This document shows, one piece after another, positions 44,499-53,086 of a stretch of DNA of 64,000 bases (within the stretch, counting starts at the first letter, position 1; every line of letters begins with the position of its first letter). The DNA is taken from positions 238,823-302,822 of the forward strand of contig NZ_CAKOET010000002.1 in the NCBI RefSeq assembly GCF_933208495.1, given 5' to 3'. The position numbers were made by a program, and so were the translations under genes. A model generated the notes under the pieces. That model was not told the DNA's origin and ran no database searches. It saw only the letters and a program-made list of their open reading frames with translations. Origin of the DNA: Convivina praedatoris. GTDB lineage: Bacteria; Bacillota; Bacilli; Lactobacillales; Lactobacillaceae.

Positions 44499-45661
44499 AG
44501 GCTGTTGGTTTAATTGTTGAATATAATCCCTTCCATAATGGACATCGTTATCATATTGCCCAAGCTAAAAAAATTACTGGAGCTGATGTCGTTGTGGCCG
44601 TTATGTCTGGTAATTTTGTACAACGGGGCGAACCGGCTTTGTTAGATAAGTGGACCCGGACTAAATTAGCATTAGAAGCCGGCGTTGATGTAGTAGTTGA
44701 GCTACCAGTATTTTATGCGGTACAGCCTAGCCATCTTTTTGCAGAAGGAGCTGTACGCTTATTAGCTGCTTTAGGAATTCATGACATTGTCTTTGGTAGT
44801 GAAAATCCAGATATTGATTTTATTTCCTTAGCAAAGCAAGCTCCTGAGGTTAATCAAGGTCAGAATTTTACTAACCGAAATCAAACCTTTGCTAGCTCCT
44901 ATGCCCAGCAACTAGCCGATACCACTGGTTTTGAGATTAAGGAACCTAATGATATTTTGGCCTTTGGATACGCTCGGGCAGTTTTAGAGTTGCAAGTCGA
45001 TATACAATTATGGCCAATTGTCCGTCAACAGGCCGGTTATCATGATAATGATTTTGGGCCCGATCAGGTGATTGCTTCAGCTTCTTCTATTCGGCTAGCT
45101 TTACATAAACATAAGTTAGAAAAAATAGTACCAGTTGTACCTGAAAACACCTTTGACGCTGTACAAAATAACGCAAATACCATTGATTTTGAAGCACCAT
45201 TTTGGCAATTATTACAGTACCGCTTATTGACCGACACTGTTGGCCAATTGGGTCAGGTTTATCAAATGGCTGAAGGATTAGAACATCGTTTGGCCGCTAC
45301 CGCAGCTGCTAAACAAGGGCCACAGTCCTATCAGTCCTTTATTAAGTCAGTCAAATCAAAACGGTATACTTTTGCTAGAATTCAGCGAACTTTGTTGTAT
45401 ACTTTGCTTAATATTAAAGTTGATCAAATGCAGGCGGCCATGCAGGATCCCTATTTGAGAATTTTAGGTTTCACAGCCCAAGGCCAACAATATTTGAATA
45501 GTATTAAACGCGAAGCCACTTTACCGATTATTAGCCGAGTAGATATGTCCTTAGCCAAAGCTAATTTAAGGTTGGATTATAAAGCCGGGAAAGTGTGGCA
45601 GTTATTGGCTAACCAAGCTACGGAAGAACAAGACGTTGGACATGCCCCCATCCAACTTTAA
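44495..45661 (+). CDS. tmcAL: tRNA(Met) cytidine acetate ligase TmcAL (YlbM)
   Basis: 388 residues. 'GLIVEYNPFHNGHRYHI' contains the HxGH-like nucleotidyltransferase motif. 'AVMSGNFVQRGEPALLDKWTRTKLALEAGVDVVVELP' is strongly conserved. TmcAL uses acetate and ATP to make N4-acetylcytidine at position 34 of elongator tRNA-Met. It is coupled to the methyltransferase by a 4-bp overlap. Confidence 0.93.
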   Translation: MKAVGLIVEYNPFHNGHRYHIAQAKKITGADVVVAVMSGNFVQRGEPALLDKWTRTKLALEAGVDVVVELPVFYAVQPSHLFAEGAVRLLAALGIHDIVFGSENPDIDFISLAKQAPEVNQGQNFTNRNQTFASSYAQQLADTTGFEIKEPNDILAFGYARAVLELQVDIQLWPIVRQQAGYHDNDFGPDQVIASASSIRLALHKHKLEKIVPVVPENTFDAVQNNANTIDFEAPFWQLLQYRLLTDTVGQLGQVYQMAEGLEHRLAATAAAKQGPQSYQSFIKSVKSKRYTFARIQRTLLYTLLNIKVDQMQAAMQDPYLRILGFTAQGQQYLNSIKREATLPIISRVDMSLAKANLRLDYKAGKVWQLLANQATEEQDVGHAPIQL

Positions 45662-45676
45662 AAAGGAGTTATAAAA

Positions 45677-46222
45677 ATGAAATTAGCTAAAAAGCAATTA
45701 GTCAAATATCAGGAGAACCCTTTACTACTCGATACGGAGCTAGGTTTATCGGCATTAGTCCAAGAACGTTTTTCAGATTTAATTTTAGAAATTTTACCCT
45801 TAAAAGTGATTGGTAAAGTGCAATATAATGCCAGTGATATCATCAGTTTGACTGTTCAGGTTAGTGGTGAGGTGGTATTGCCATCGACCCGATCAATGGA
45901 GCCAGTTTCATTGCCAATTGATTTAAACATTCAGGAACGCTACGTGGGTAAGCAAGAACAATTAAATCAGTTTGAAGAAGATGAGGCGGTTTTCCTATTA
46001 GAAAATGACCAATTGGATGTTGATCAAGTTGTTTTGGATAACCTAGTCGCGATGTTTCCTAGTCAGGTATTAACACCAGCCGAAGCAGCCAATCAAGAAT
46101 TTCCTAAGGGAAATGATTGGCAAGTTATTAGTGAAAGTAATTATGATGAACAGCCGGTTGAAGCTCTTGAGGATGTTGAAGATCCGCGTTGGGCTAAGTT
46201 AAATGATTTCTTCGAAAAATGA
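45677..46222 (+). CDS. yceD: YceD (DUF177) protein
   Basis: 181 residues. A conserved C-terminal motif 'VEDPRWAKLNDFF' and the beta-rich centre identify DUF177, which is linked to 23S rRNA or L32 accumulation. In many Firmicutes rpmF (L32) follows directly, but here the next 97 bp hold only the promoter of a two-component system. AAAGGAGTT precedes the start. Confidence 0.9.
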   Translation: MKLAKKQLVKYQENPLLLDTELGLSALVQERFSDLILEILPLKVIGKVQYNASDIISLTVQVSGEVVLPSTRSMEPVSLPIDLNIQERYVGKQEQLNQFEEDEAVFLLENDQLDVDQVVLDNLVAMFPSQVLTPAEAANQEFPKGNDWQVISESNYDEQPVEALEDVEDPRWAKLNDFFEK

Positions 46223-46272
46223 GAAAAATATTGTAATTATTATAAAATAACTATAAAATGTGATAGGGTAGA

Positions 46273-46300
46273 TTGTTAAGAAATTAGCTTAAAGTATAAA
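46273..46300 (+). promoter_or_regulatory. promoter of the two-component system
   Basis: TTGTTA (46273-46278) and TATAAA (46295-46300), 16 bp apart. A second AT-rich candidate lies at 46231-46257. Confidence 0.5.
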
Positions 46301-46319
46301 TTTAAAAATAGAGGTGATT

Positions 46320-47009
46320 ATGAGTAAAGTATTGATTGTTGAGGACGAGGAAAATTTGGCAAAGTTCGTCGCCTTAGAACTCAAACATGAAGGATATGAC
46401 GTCCAAACGGTAGACAATGGCCGTGATGGTTTAGAGATGGCTACGAAGAATGATTTTGATGTAATTTTATTAGATTTAATGTTGCCAGAATTAAATGGAC
46501 TAGAAGTTGCTCGACGGCTTAGAGAAGTGAAGCGTACACCAATTATTATGATGACAGCGCGTGATTCTGTCATTGACCGTGTATCTGGCCTGGACTATGG
46601 GGCTGATGACTATGTTGTCAAACCCTTTGCCATTGAGGAATTATTAGCTCGGGTTCGTTCATTGTTACGTCGGATTACGATTGAAACAGAGTCCAGCGAT
46701 AAGCATCGTTCAGTTATTAATTTTAAAGATCTTAAGATTGAAAAAGAAAACCGCATCGCTCGTCGTGGTGATCAGATTATTAATTTGACTAAGCGTGAAT
46801 ATGATTTACTATTAATCTTAGTAGAAAATATTAACGTGGTTCAGTCCCGTGAACAACTACTCAAGGAAGTTTGGGGATTTGATTCAGGTGTTGAAACCAA
46901 TGTTGTGGATGTATATATTCGTTACTTACGTAATAAGATTGATGACCCTGACAGTAAGGCATCATATATCCAAACTGTACGTGGCACTGGTTATGTAATG
47001 CGGAGCTAA
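46320..47009 (+). CDS. OmpR-family response regulator
   Basis: 229 residues. Receiver domain with acidic pocket (VEDEE), phosphoacceptor Asp52 ('LLDLMLPELNG'), Thr in 'MMTARD' and Lys in 'YVVKPF'. The C-terminal winged helix ends 'IQTVRGTGYVMRS'. It is closest in layout to ArlR/LisR/CsrR-type regulators, but the regulon cannot be inferred. The start follows AGAGGTG. The kinase gene begins 6 bp after its stop. Confidence 0.95.
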   Translation: MSKVLIVEDEENLAKFVALELKHEGYDVQTVDNGRDGLEMATKNDFDVILLDLMLPELNGLEVARRLREVKRTPIIMMTARDSVIDRVSGLDYGADDYVVKPFAIEELLARVRSLLRRITIETESSDKHRSVINFKDLKIEKENRIARRGDQIINLTKREYDLLLILVENINVVQSREQLLKEVWGFDSGVETNVVDVYIRYLRNKIDDPDSKASYIQTVRGTGYVMRS

Positions 47010-47015
47010 CGATAA

Positions 47016-48122
47016 ATGATTGAAAATCAAGATCAAAAAACTAAAGCGTCTTTCCGTTTTTCACTGCGTTGGCAGTTGTCTTTGGGGATGGCTTTGGTTT
47101 TTTTTCTTACTTGTTGCCTATTTGTAGCGGCAGTAATTATTATTTTACAGCAGCACTATGGTGTTATGCCGAAGGCCTTATCACACTGGATGTGGCTGAT
47201 TGCCATTTTGGGTGCCCTGATTGTCTTTCTGGTGTCATCTTGGATTACCAAAATTATTGTTTCTCCAGTTACGGTGATTGAAAAAACAATTCAAGCGTTT
47301 GAAAGTGATCCTATGACCCCAGAACGCATCCCTAAAATAGGCCCTGATGATGAATTATCCGATTTAAGTCGAATATTAAATCGAATGATTGATCGTTTGC
47401 AGGATTTGATTGGTGCGCAACAACAATTTGTTTCCGATGTGTCACACGAATTACGCACGCCAGTGGCGGTGGTTAAAGGGCACATGGAAATGTTGAATCG
47501 ATGGGGTAAGGATGATCCAGAGGTTTTAGCTGATTCGATTCAATCAACCTTATCGGAAGTTAAGCGGATGGAAACGTTAATTAATGAGATGCTAAACTTG
47601 ACTCGTGCCGAACAAGTACCAGTCGAGAATGTTAATCAAATTACTGATGTTGATGGGGTTGTTCACCGGACCTTCAATGACTTTAAGATGTTACATCCAG
47701 ATTTCATCTTAACCTTTGATGATGACTTAGTGCAGCCTGCCCTGGTAAATATTCGCCAAGATCATTTGGAACAAATTATTATTATTCTAGCTGACAATGC
47801 CATTAAGTATTCAACTGACCGAAAAGAAATTCACTTTGCTCTTTCTAAATCTGCTACTCGGGTTGAAATTGGTGTCCAAGATTTTGGAGAAGGAATTGAA
47901 TCCGAAGACTTGGCTCGAGTCTTTAATCGGTTTTACCGAGTTGATCGGGCTCGTTCCCGTGAAAAAGGAGGCAATGGTCTAGGCCTTAGTATTGCAGAGC
48001 GCTTAGTTAAGGCATATGGCGGTGAAATTACCGTTGAAAGTGCGCTAGGTTCTGGCTCAATTTTTACGATTCGCTTACCTTTGGTATCGGAACCAACTAG
48101 TGACGAAAACTCACCACTTTAA
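47016..48122 (+). CDS. sensor histidine kinase
   Basis: 368 residues. Two membrane helices (~20-44 and 59-82) are separated by only ~14 residues, so the kinase has almost no extracellular sensor. HAMP (~80-135), HisKA with His144 in 'VSHELRTP', and HATPase_c with N box 'IILADNAIKYS', G1 'DFGEGIE' and 'GGNGLGLSIAE' follow. It probably phosphorylates the adjacent OmpR regulator. The short loop suggests sensing within or at the membrane, or through a partner protein. Confidence 0.94.
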   Translation: MIENQDQKTKASFRFSLRWQLSLGMALVFFLTCCLFVAAVIIILQQHYGVMPKALSHWMWLIAILGALIVFLVSSWITKIIVSPVTVIEKTIQAFESDPMTPERIPKIGPDDELSDLSRILNRMIDRLQDLIGAQQQFVSDVSHELRTPVAVVKGHMEMLNRWGKDDPEVLADSIQSTLSEVKRMETLINEMLNLTRAEQVPVENVNQITDVDGVVHRTFNDFKMLHPDFILTFDDDLVQPALVNIRQDHLEQIIIILADNAIKYSTDRKEIHFALSKSATRVEIGVQDFGEGIESEDLARVFNRFYRVDRARSREKGGNGLGLSIAERLVKAYGGEITVESALGSGSIFTIRLPLVSEPTSDENSPL

Positions 48123-48129
48123 TATATGA

Positions 48130-48160
48130 AAACCCACCCCTTTTATGAGGTGGGTTTGTT
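48130..48160 (+). terminator. terminator after the histidine kinase
   Basis: AAACCCACC (48130-48138) pairs with GGTGGGTTT (48149-48157). The yidC -10 box begins in its tail. Confidence 0.8.
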
Positions 48161-48165
48161 ATAAT
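48157..48165 (+). promoter_or_regulatory. extended -10 promoter of yidC
   Basis: TGTTATAAT, 41 bp before the start, directly after the terminator stem. Confidence 0.65.
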
Positions 48166-48205
48166 AGAACGAATTAAATTTTTTATAAAACATTTAGGAG
48201 ACAAC

Positions 48206-49132
48206 ATGAAACAGATAAAGCGTGTTTTGACCTTTGTCTTTATTGTATTTGACATTATTTTATTGACCGGTGGTTATAGTGCTCACAGTCGAATGTATCA
48301 GTGGTTAGGGCGGCCAATAGCAGATATTCTTTTACAGATTTCCCACTGGGTTGGGGGCGTTAACGGTATCGGTTGGGGAATTATCATTATCACTGCTGTC
48401 TTGCGTTTAGCAATCTTGCCGCTATTTGTCAATCAACAAAAGAATACAACGATGAGTCAATTGAAACTTCGAATTTTAAAACCCGAAGTTGATAAAATTC
48501 GTGATATTACTCAAAATGCCAAGAATCCACAAGAACAGCAGGCTGCTGCAGCGGCATCAATGTCACTTTATAAGGAAAATGGCGTGAGCATGACCGGAGG
48601 AATTTCCTTTTTAACGATGGCCATTCAGTTACCAATTTTCTCGGGGGTGTATTCAGCCATCATGCACGCCCATGGATTGCAATCAGCGACTTTCTTTGGA
48701 TTAGCTCTCAATAAGCCTCAAATCGTTTTTGCTATTTTAGCTGGTTTGATTTATTTATTGCAGGCATGGTTGTCATTACAACGGATGCCCGAAGAACAAA
48801 GGAAAGTTTCTGGGATGATGTTGTTAATGAGTCCTATTATGATTGCTGCCTTTTCAATGTTTTCTAGTGGATCAATTGGACTATATTTTATCGTGGGTGG
48901 AATTTTTGCTTTGATTCAAACAGCAATTTTACACGTTCAGTATCCAGCCCTAGAAGCTAAAGTTAATCGCGAGTTCAAGGTGTTAAAAACTGCTGAAGAC
49001 TTGATGGCTAGCCAGCCGGCAGCCACAGTTACGCCTGCTGATTTATCGCCTCGGGATGTTACCGCAACTGCAAGTTCTTCGAATACAAAACAACGGAATA
49101 GCGGTAAGCAAAACCGCAATAGTAAAGGATAA
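48206..49132 (+). CDS. yidC: membrane protein insertase YidC, lipobox Cys replaced by Gly
   Basis: 308 residues with five core membrane helices of the YidC/Oxa1 family. The conserved groove Arg is in 'AVLRLAILP', and a basic Ser/Asn/Lys-rich tail (~275-308) can contact the ribosome. YidC inserts membrane proteins alone or with SecYEG. Gram-positive YidC is usually a lipoprotein with L-T-G-C. Here the sequence is LLTGG with Gly23 (codon GGT at 48272-48274), one base from TGT. The N-terminal helix is then expected to stay uncleaved. AGGAGACAAC precedes the start. Confidence 0.95.
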   Translation: MKQIKRVLTFVFIVFDIILLTGGYSAHSRMYQWLGRPIADILLQISHWVGGVNGIGWGIIIITAVLRLAILPLFVNQQKNTTMSQLKLRILKPEVDKIRDITQNAKNPQEQQAAAAASMSLYKENGVSMTGGISFLTMAIQLPIFSGVYSAIMHAHGLQSATFFGLALNKPQIVFAILAGLIYLLQAWLSLQRMPEEQRKVSGMMLLMSPIMIAAFSMFSSGSIGLYFIVGGIFALIQTAILHVQYPALEAKVNREFKVLKTAEDLMASQPAATVTPADLSPRDVTATASSSNTKQRNSGKQNRNSKG

Positions 49133-49139
49133 ATTAAGC

Positions 49140-49913
49140 ATGGAAAGAATTTTATCAAATCAAAATAGTCGCGTTAAAAGTTGGACTAAATTAGCGACTC
49201 GTAAGGGTCGTCAAGAAAATCGCACCTATTTATTAGATGGTTGGCATTTGGTTCAAGAAGCTATTAAAGCTTCAGCTAAGTTCCACGCCGTAATGGCCAC
49301 ACCCGAGCAAATGGAAGCACACTTGGCTGATGTTCCTCATGGAGTTCCAGCCTTTGAAATTAGTGCTGAAGTAGCTAAGCACATTGCTGGTACTAATACG
49401 CCTCAGGGTATTTTTGCTGAAATTAGTCTTCCTGAAAAAAGTTTCGAGCCTAGTTATGTGTTTGATGGGATGTGGTTATTACTAGACCAGATTCAAGATC
49501 CAGGAAATGTTGGGACTTTGATTCGTACAGCTGATGCAGCCGGATTTAAAGGGGTTGTGTTGGGCGAAGGTACAGCAGATGCTTTTTCTCCCAAAGTAGT
49601 GCGAGCCATGCAGGGTTCTCAGTTCCATTTGGAAGTCTTACAAGGTGATTTGTCCCACTGGGTCGATTCCTTAGCAACCAATGGTTTGCCAGTTTATGGT
49701 TCAGAATTAAATCCAGCGGCTCAACCTTTCCAAGACATTATGCCAACTGAAAAGTTTGCCTTGATTCTAGGAAATGAAGGCCAAGGGATGCAATCTCAAT
49801 TGGCCGAAAAGACTTCGGCTAATCTCTACATTCCTTTGGCCGGACAGGCTGAGAGTCTTAATGTAGCGGTCGCCGGTGGAATTTTGATGTTCCACTTGGC
49901 GCTTGGAAACTAA
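49140..49913 (+). CDS. TrmH/SpoU-family RNA 2'-O-methyltransferase
   Basis: 257 residues. An N-terminal L30e-like substrate-binding domain ('RKGRQENRTYLLDGWHLVQEAI') precedes a SPOUT knot domain with 'LLDQIQDPGNVGTLIRTADAAG', 'LILGNEGQGM' and 'IPLAGQAESLNVAVAGGI'. The family methylates ribose in rRNA or tRNA, and the target is not evident. The start at 49140 follows AAAGGA, 7 bp after yidC. Confidence 0.92.
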   Translation: MERILSNQNSRVKSWTKLATRKGRQENRTYLLDGWHLVQEAIKASAKFHAVMATPEQMEAHLADVPHGVPAFEISAEVAKHIAGTNTPQGIFAEISLPEKSFEPSYVFDGMWLLLDQIQDPGNVGTLIRTADAAGFKGVVLGEGTADAFSPKVVRAMQGSQFHLEVLQGDLSHWVDSLATNGLPVYGSELNPAAQPFQDIMPTEKFALILGNEGQGMQSQLAEKTSANLYIPLAGQAESLNVAVAGGILMFHLALGN

Positions 49914-49931
49914 GCCAAAATCTGTTATAAT
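49903..49931 (+). promoter_or_regulatory. promoter of secG
   Basis: TTGGAA (49903-49908) and TATAAT (49926-49931), 17 bp apart, with an extended TG (TGTTATAAT). Confidence 0.8.
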
Positions 49932-49964
49932 GAATCTATTGAACTTCAAGTGGAGGTTGTCACT

Positions 49965-50201
49965 GTGACTAATATCCTTACTGTAGCACTGTTGGTAGTG
50001 GGGTTCTTACTGGTAGTTGCAGTTATGATGCAACCTAGTAAGCAACAAGATGCCTTGTCAGCTTTGTCTGGTGGTGCTGCCGATTTGTTTACTGAACGGA
50101 AGTCTCGTGGTTTTGAGGCCGTTATGCGTCGCATTACCGTAGTTTTAGGGGCTATCTGGTTTATAATTGGAATTGCGCTGATGTATTTATCAGCCCATTA
50201 A
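49965..50201 (+). CDS. secG: preprotein translocase subunit SecG
   Basis: 78 residues from a GTG 8 nt after GGAGG. Two membrane helices (~3-22 and ~57-76) flank a cytoplasmic loop with 'SALSGGAADLFTERKSRGFEAVMRRIT', which is typical of SecG. SecG assists SecA-driven export through SecYE. secG before rnr and smpB is the usual Firmicute order. Confidence 0.95.
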   Translation: MTNILTVALLVVGFLLVVAVMMQPSKQQDALSALSGGAADLFTERKSRGFEAVMRRITVVLGAIWFIIGIALMYLSAH

Positions 50202-50212
50202 TTTGTTAAAGG

Positions 50213-50242
50213 TCAGTTTACTCTTTTGTAGACTGATTTTTT
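50213..50242 (+). terminator. terminator between secG and rnr
   Basis: TCAGTTTAC (50213-50221) pairs with GTAGACTGA (50228-50236) with one G-T pair, then T6. Confidence 0.8.
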
Positions 50243-50263
50243 ATTTTTTAGGAGTATTTTTAT

Positions 50264-52516
50264 ATGGAAATGAAAGTATTGAAAAGTCAACTAGCTGGCT
50301 TTTTAAAAGCTAATCGTCAACAGACTTTTACGGCTCAAAATCTGGCCGATGGTCTACGTATGACAAATGAAAGTGACTATCGACAAGTAGTCAATGCGCT
50401 AAATAATATTGTCCGTGATGGACAAGCACAAAAATTAGAAGATGGGGCCTATCAATATCAGGCAGATGATGGTCAAGTTATTGGTGAATTTAAAGCTAAT
50501 GATAAGGGCTTTGGTTTTGTCCGTTATGATGAAATTTTACCTGACTTTTTCATCGGACCTGGAAATACCAAACAAGCTATGCAAGGTGATACTGTTCGTG
50601 TTTCGACGCTAAAGCCTTCTAAATCAGCTGATCGAGGACCAGAAGGTGTGGTCGAAGAAATTATTGAACGAGCCTACGATCAGGTAGTGGGCGTCTTTAG
50701 TTTGGGCTCACAGGCCAAAGGGATGCAAGGCCAAATTCAATTAAACGATAAAAAGGCGGCCAGTTATCAAATTCTCGTTAAGGACAGTCATCAACCCTTG
50801 CATGATGGGGAAGTGGTTGTAGCTAAAATTTTAAATTTTGCTGATGCTACTCACCCTCGTCAATTGGTTGCGGAAGTAACCCAAGTACTTGGGTTTAAAG
50901 ATGAGCCAGGGATGGACATCATGCAAATTGTTGAGAGTAAAAAAGTTCCAAGCCATTTTCCACCAGCAGTATTAGAAGAGGCTGACGCCATTCCAAATGA
51001 GGTTTTGCCAGAGGAATGGGAAGGACGTCCAGACTTAACTGATCAGCCTCTAGTAACTATTGACGGTGCCGATACTAAAGATATTGATGATGCCGTTGTG
51101 GTCTGGAAACTAGAAAATGGAAACTATCATTTAGGGGTTCACATCGCCGATGTTTCCCACTATGTTAAAGAAGGATCAGCCATTGATGAAGAAGCCTATA
51201 ACCGTGGGACCTCAGTGTATTTGACTGATCGAGTTATTCCCATGCTTCCTCGTAAGCTTTCGAATGGGATTGCTTCATTGAATCCAAATGTCGTTCGTTT
51301 GGCGATGTCAGCTGAAATGGAAATTAATCCTAAGGGCCAAGTAGTCAAACAATCTATTCATCCGTCTGTGATTAAATCACATGCCCGGATGACTTATGAT
51401 GCGGTGAATCAGATTTTGGCCGATGATCCACAGGTTACCCAAGAATATCGGGAACTGGTCCCCATGTTTAAAGAAATGGGTGAATTACATCAAATCTTGT
51501 ACAAGATGCGGGCTGACCGTGGGGCCATTGAATTTGACGCACCGGAGGCGCAAATTATTGTCGATGACCAGGGAAAGGCAATTGACGTTAAAGTCCGCCA
51601 ACGTGGTACGGCTGAACGGATGATTGAGTCCTTTATGTTAGCTGCTAATGAAACGGTGGCAGAATTTTTTGACAAGAAAAAGATTCCCTTTTTGTACCGT
51701 GTGCACGAGGTGCCAGATGAAGAGCGAGCAAAATCATTCTTTGAATTTACTAAAGCTTTGGGGCATCCAGTTAAGGGAGATCCCAACAAAGTAACTCCTA
51801 AGATGATGCAAAAACTTATGGAAGAAGTGGCTGATGATCCCGCCGAGCAAATGATTTCTACTATGATGTTGCGGGCTATGAAGCAAGCCAAATATTCACC
51901 AGATCCAATGGGGCACTTTGGCTTAGGAGCCGACTACTATACTCACTTTACTTCGCCAATTCGTCGTTATCCAGACTTGACGGTTCACCGTTTGATTAAG
52001 TGGTATCGTCGCCATGGCTATGGTGTTGAGGCACAAGAACGTTATGCCAGCCATCTAGGACAGATTGGGATTGATACAAGTAGTAAAGAACGACGTTCCA
52101 TTGATACAGAACGACTAGTCGATGCCATGAAAAAAGCTGAATACATGGAAGATAAGGTCGGGCAAGAATATGATGGAATTGTTAATGCGGCCCTAAAGTT
52201 TGGCTTGTTTATTAGTCTGGATAATACAGTTGAAGGGCTAATCCACATCTCAAATCTAACCGATGACCACTATGAATACGATGAAACTCACATGGCTTTA
52301 ATTGGCCGTTCTAAACATCATATTTTTCAAATTGGTCAACGAGTAAAGATTAAAGTCATTCGGGTTAATAAAGATGAAAGTACCATTGATTTCCAATTGC
52401 TAAATCCAGAAGATGCGCCAACAACTGATATTCGTGTAAAAAGCAGTAGTAATGGTCGACCAAACCGTAAAAATGCAAGGAAAAGGCGACCTCATTCAGA
52501 CAGTAAGAAGAAATAG
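50264..52516 (+). CDS. rnr: ribonuclease R
   Basis: 750 residues. Domains in order: N-terminal winged helix (~10-70), two cold-shock domains (~75-230), RNB catalytic domain (~255-585) with metal-binding 'IDGADTKDIDDAVVVW', and S1 (~640-720, 'GQEYDGIVNAALKFGLFISLDN'). A Lys/Arg-rich tail closes the protein. RNase R degrades structured RNA 3' to 5' and works with SmpB/tmRNA in trans-translation; smpB follows 17 bp later. AGGAG lies 9 nt before the ATG. Confidence 0.97.
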   Translation: MEMKVLKSQLAGFLKANRQQTFTAQNLADGLRMTNESDYRQVVNALNNIVRDGQAQKLEDGAYQYQADDGQVIGEFKANDKGFGFVRYDEILPDFFIGPGNTKQAMQGDTVRVSTLKPSKSADRGPEGVVEEIIERAYDQVVGVFSLGSQAKGMQGQIQLNDKKAASYQILVKDSHQPLHDGEVVVAKILNFADATHPRQLVAEVTQVLGFKDEPGMDIMQIVESKKVPSHFPPAVLEEADAIPNEVLPEEWEGRPDLTDQPLVTIDGADTKDIDDAVVVWKLENGNYHLGVHIADVSHYVKEGSAIDEEAYNRGTSVYLTDRVIPMLPRKLSNGIASLNPNVVRLAMSAEMEINPKGQVVKQSIHPSVIKSHARMTYDAVNQILADDPQVTQEYRELVPMFKEMGELHQILYKMRADRGAIEFDAPEAQIIVDDQGKAIDVKVRQRGTAERMIESFMLAANETVAEFFDKKKIPFLYRVHEVPDEERAKSFFEFTKALGHPVKGDPNKVTPKMMQKLMEEVADDPAEQMISTMMLRAMKQAKYSPDPMGHFGLGADYYTHFTSPIRRYPDLTVHRLIKWYRRHGYGVEAQERYASHLGQIGIDTSSKERRSIDTERLVDAMKKAEYMEDKVGQEYDGIVNAALKFGLFISLDNTVEGLIHISNLTDDHYEYDETHMALIGRSKHHIFQIGQRVKIKVIRVNKDESTIDFQLLNPEDAPTTDIRVKSSSNGRPNRKNARKRRPHSDSKKK

Positions 52517-52533
52517 GCAGGTCGTTAGTTGAT

Positions 52534-53001
52534 ATGAAGGCTAAAAAATCTAAAACTGGCCAAAATGTTCTGGCTCAAAATCGAAAGGCTCATTTTAATT
52601 ACGCTATTTCAGATACCTTTGAAGCCGGTATTTCGCTTACTGGAACTGAAATAAAATCAGTGCGAGCTGGACAAATTACTATTGGGGATGGCTTTGTTAC
52701 TTTTCATGATGGTCGTGCCCTGTTAACGAATGTGCATATTGCTTCCTATAAAAATGGCAATCAATTCAATGTTGATCCATTACGTTCCCGCCAATTATTG
52801 CTACATCGGCGTCAGATTCAATCCTTACAGCAAGCTGCGCTGGAAAAAGGGGTTAGTATTGTGCCTCTCAGGGTGTATTTAAAGCATGGTTTTGCTAAAG
52901 TATTAATTGGTATAGGACGTGGAAAACGGCAATTTGATAAGCGGCAAGACCTAAAAAAGCGTGATCAGGAACGGGAGTTACAACGCCGGTTTAAAAATTA
53001 A
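52534..53001 (+). CDS. smpB: SsrA-binding protein SmpB
   Basis: 155 residues. 'NRKAHFNYAISDTFEAGISLTGTEIKSVRAG' and the C-terminal 'GRGKRQFDKRQDLKKRDQERELQR' helix that enters the decoding centre are diagnostic. SmpB delivers tmRNA to stalled ribosomes. It is cotranscribed with rnr. No tmRNA gene was found in the 85 bp that follow. Confidence 0.97.
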   Translation: MKAKKSKTGQNVLAQNRKAHFNYAISDTFEAGISLTGTEIKSVRAGQITIGDGFVTFHDGRALLTNVHIASYKNGNQFNVDPLRSRQLLLHRRQIQSLQQAALEKGVSIVPLRVYLKHGFAKVLIGIGRGKRQFDKRQDLKKRDQERELQRRFKN

Positions 53002-53009
53002 CTTTACAA

Positions 53010-53038
53010 TTGACCCATAGGTTAAATCTCGCTATACT
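53010..53038 (+). promoter_or_regulatory. promoter of rny
   Basis: TTGACC (53010-53015) and TATACT (53033-53038), 17 bp apart. Confidence 0.8.
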
Positions 53039-53086
53039 TGTAAGGTGAATGTATCTAATGTCACACGCTGAAAGGAAATGTAAGAG

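Noticed and set aside
53002..53086. tmRNA gene next to smpB
   Set aside because: The gap is only 85 bp and holds the rny promoter.
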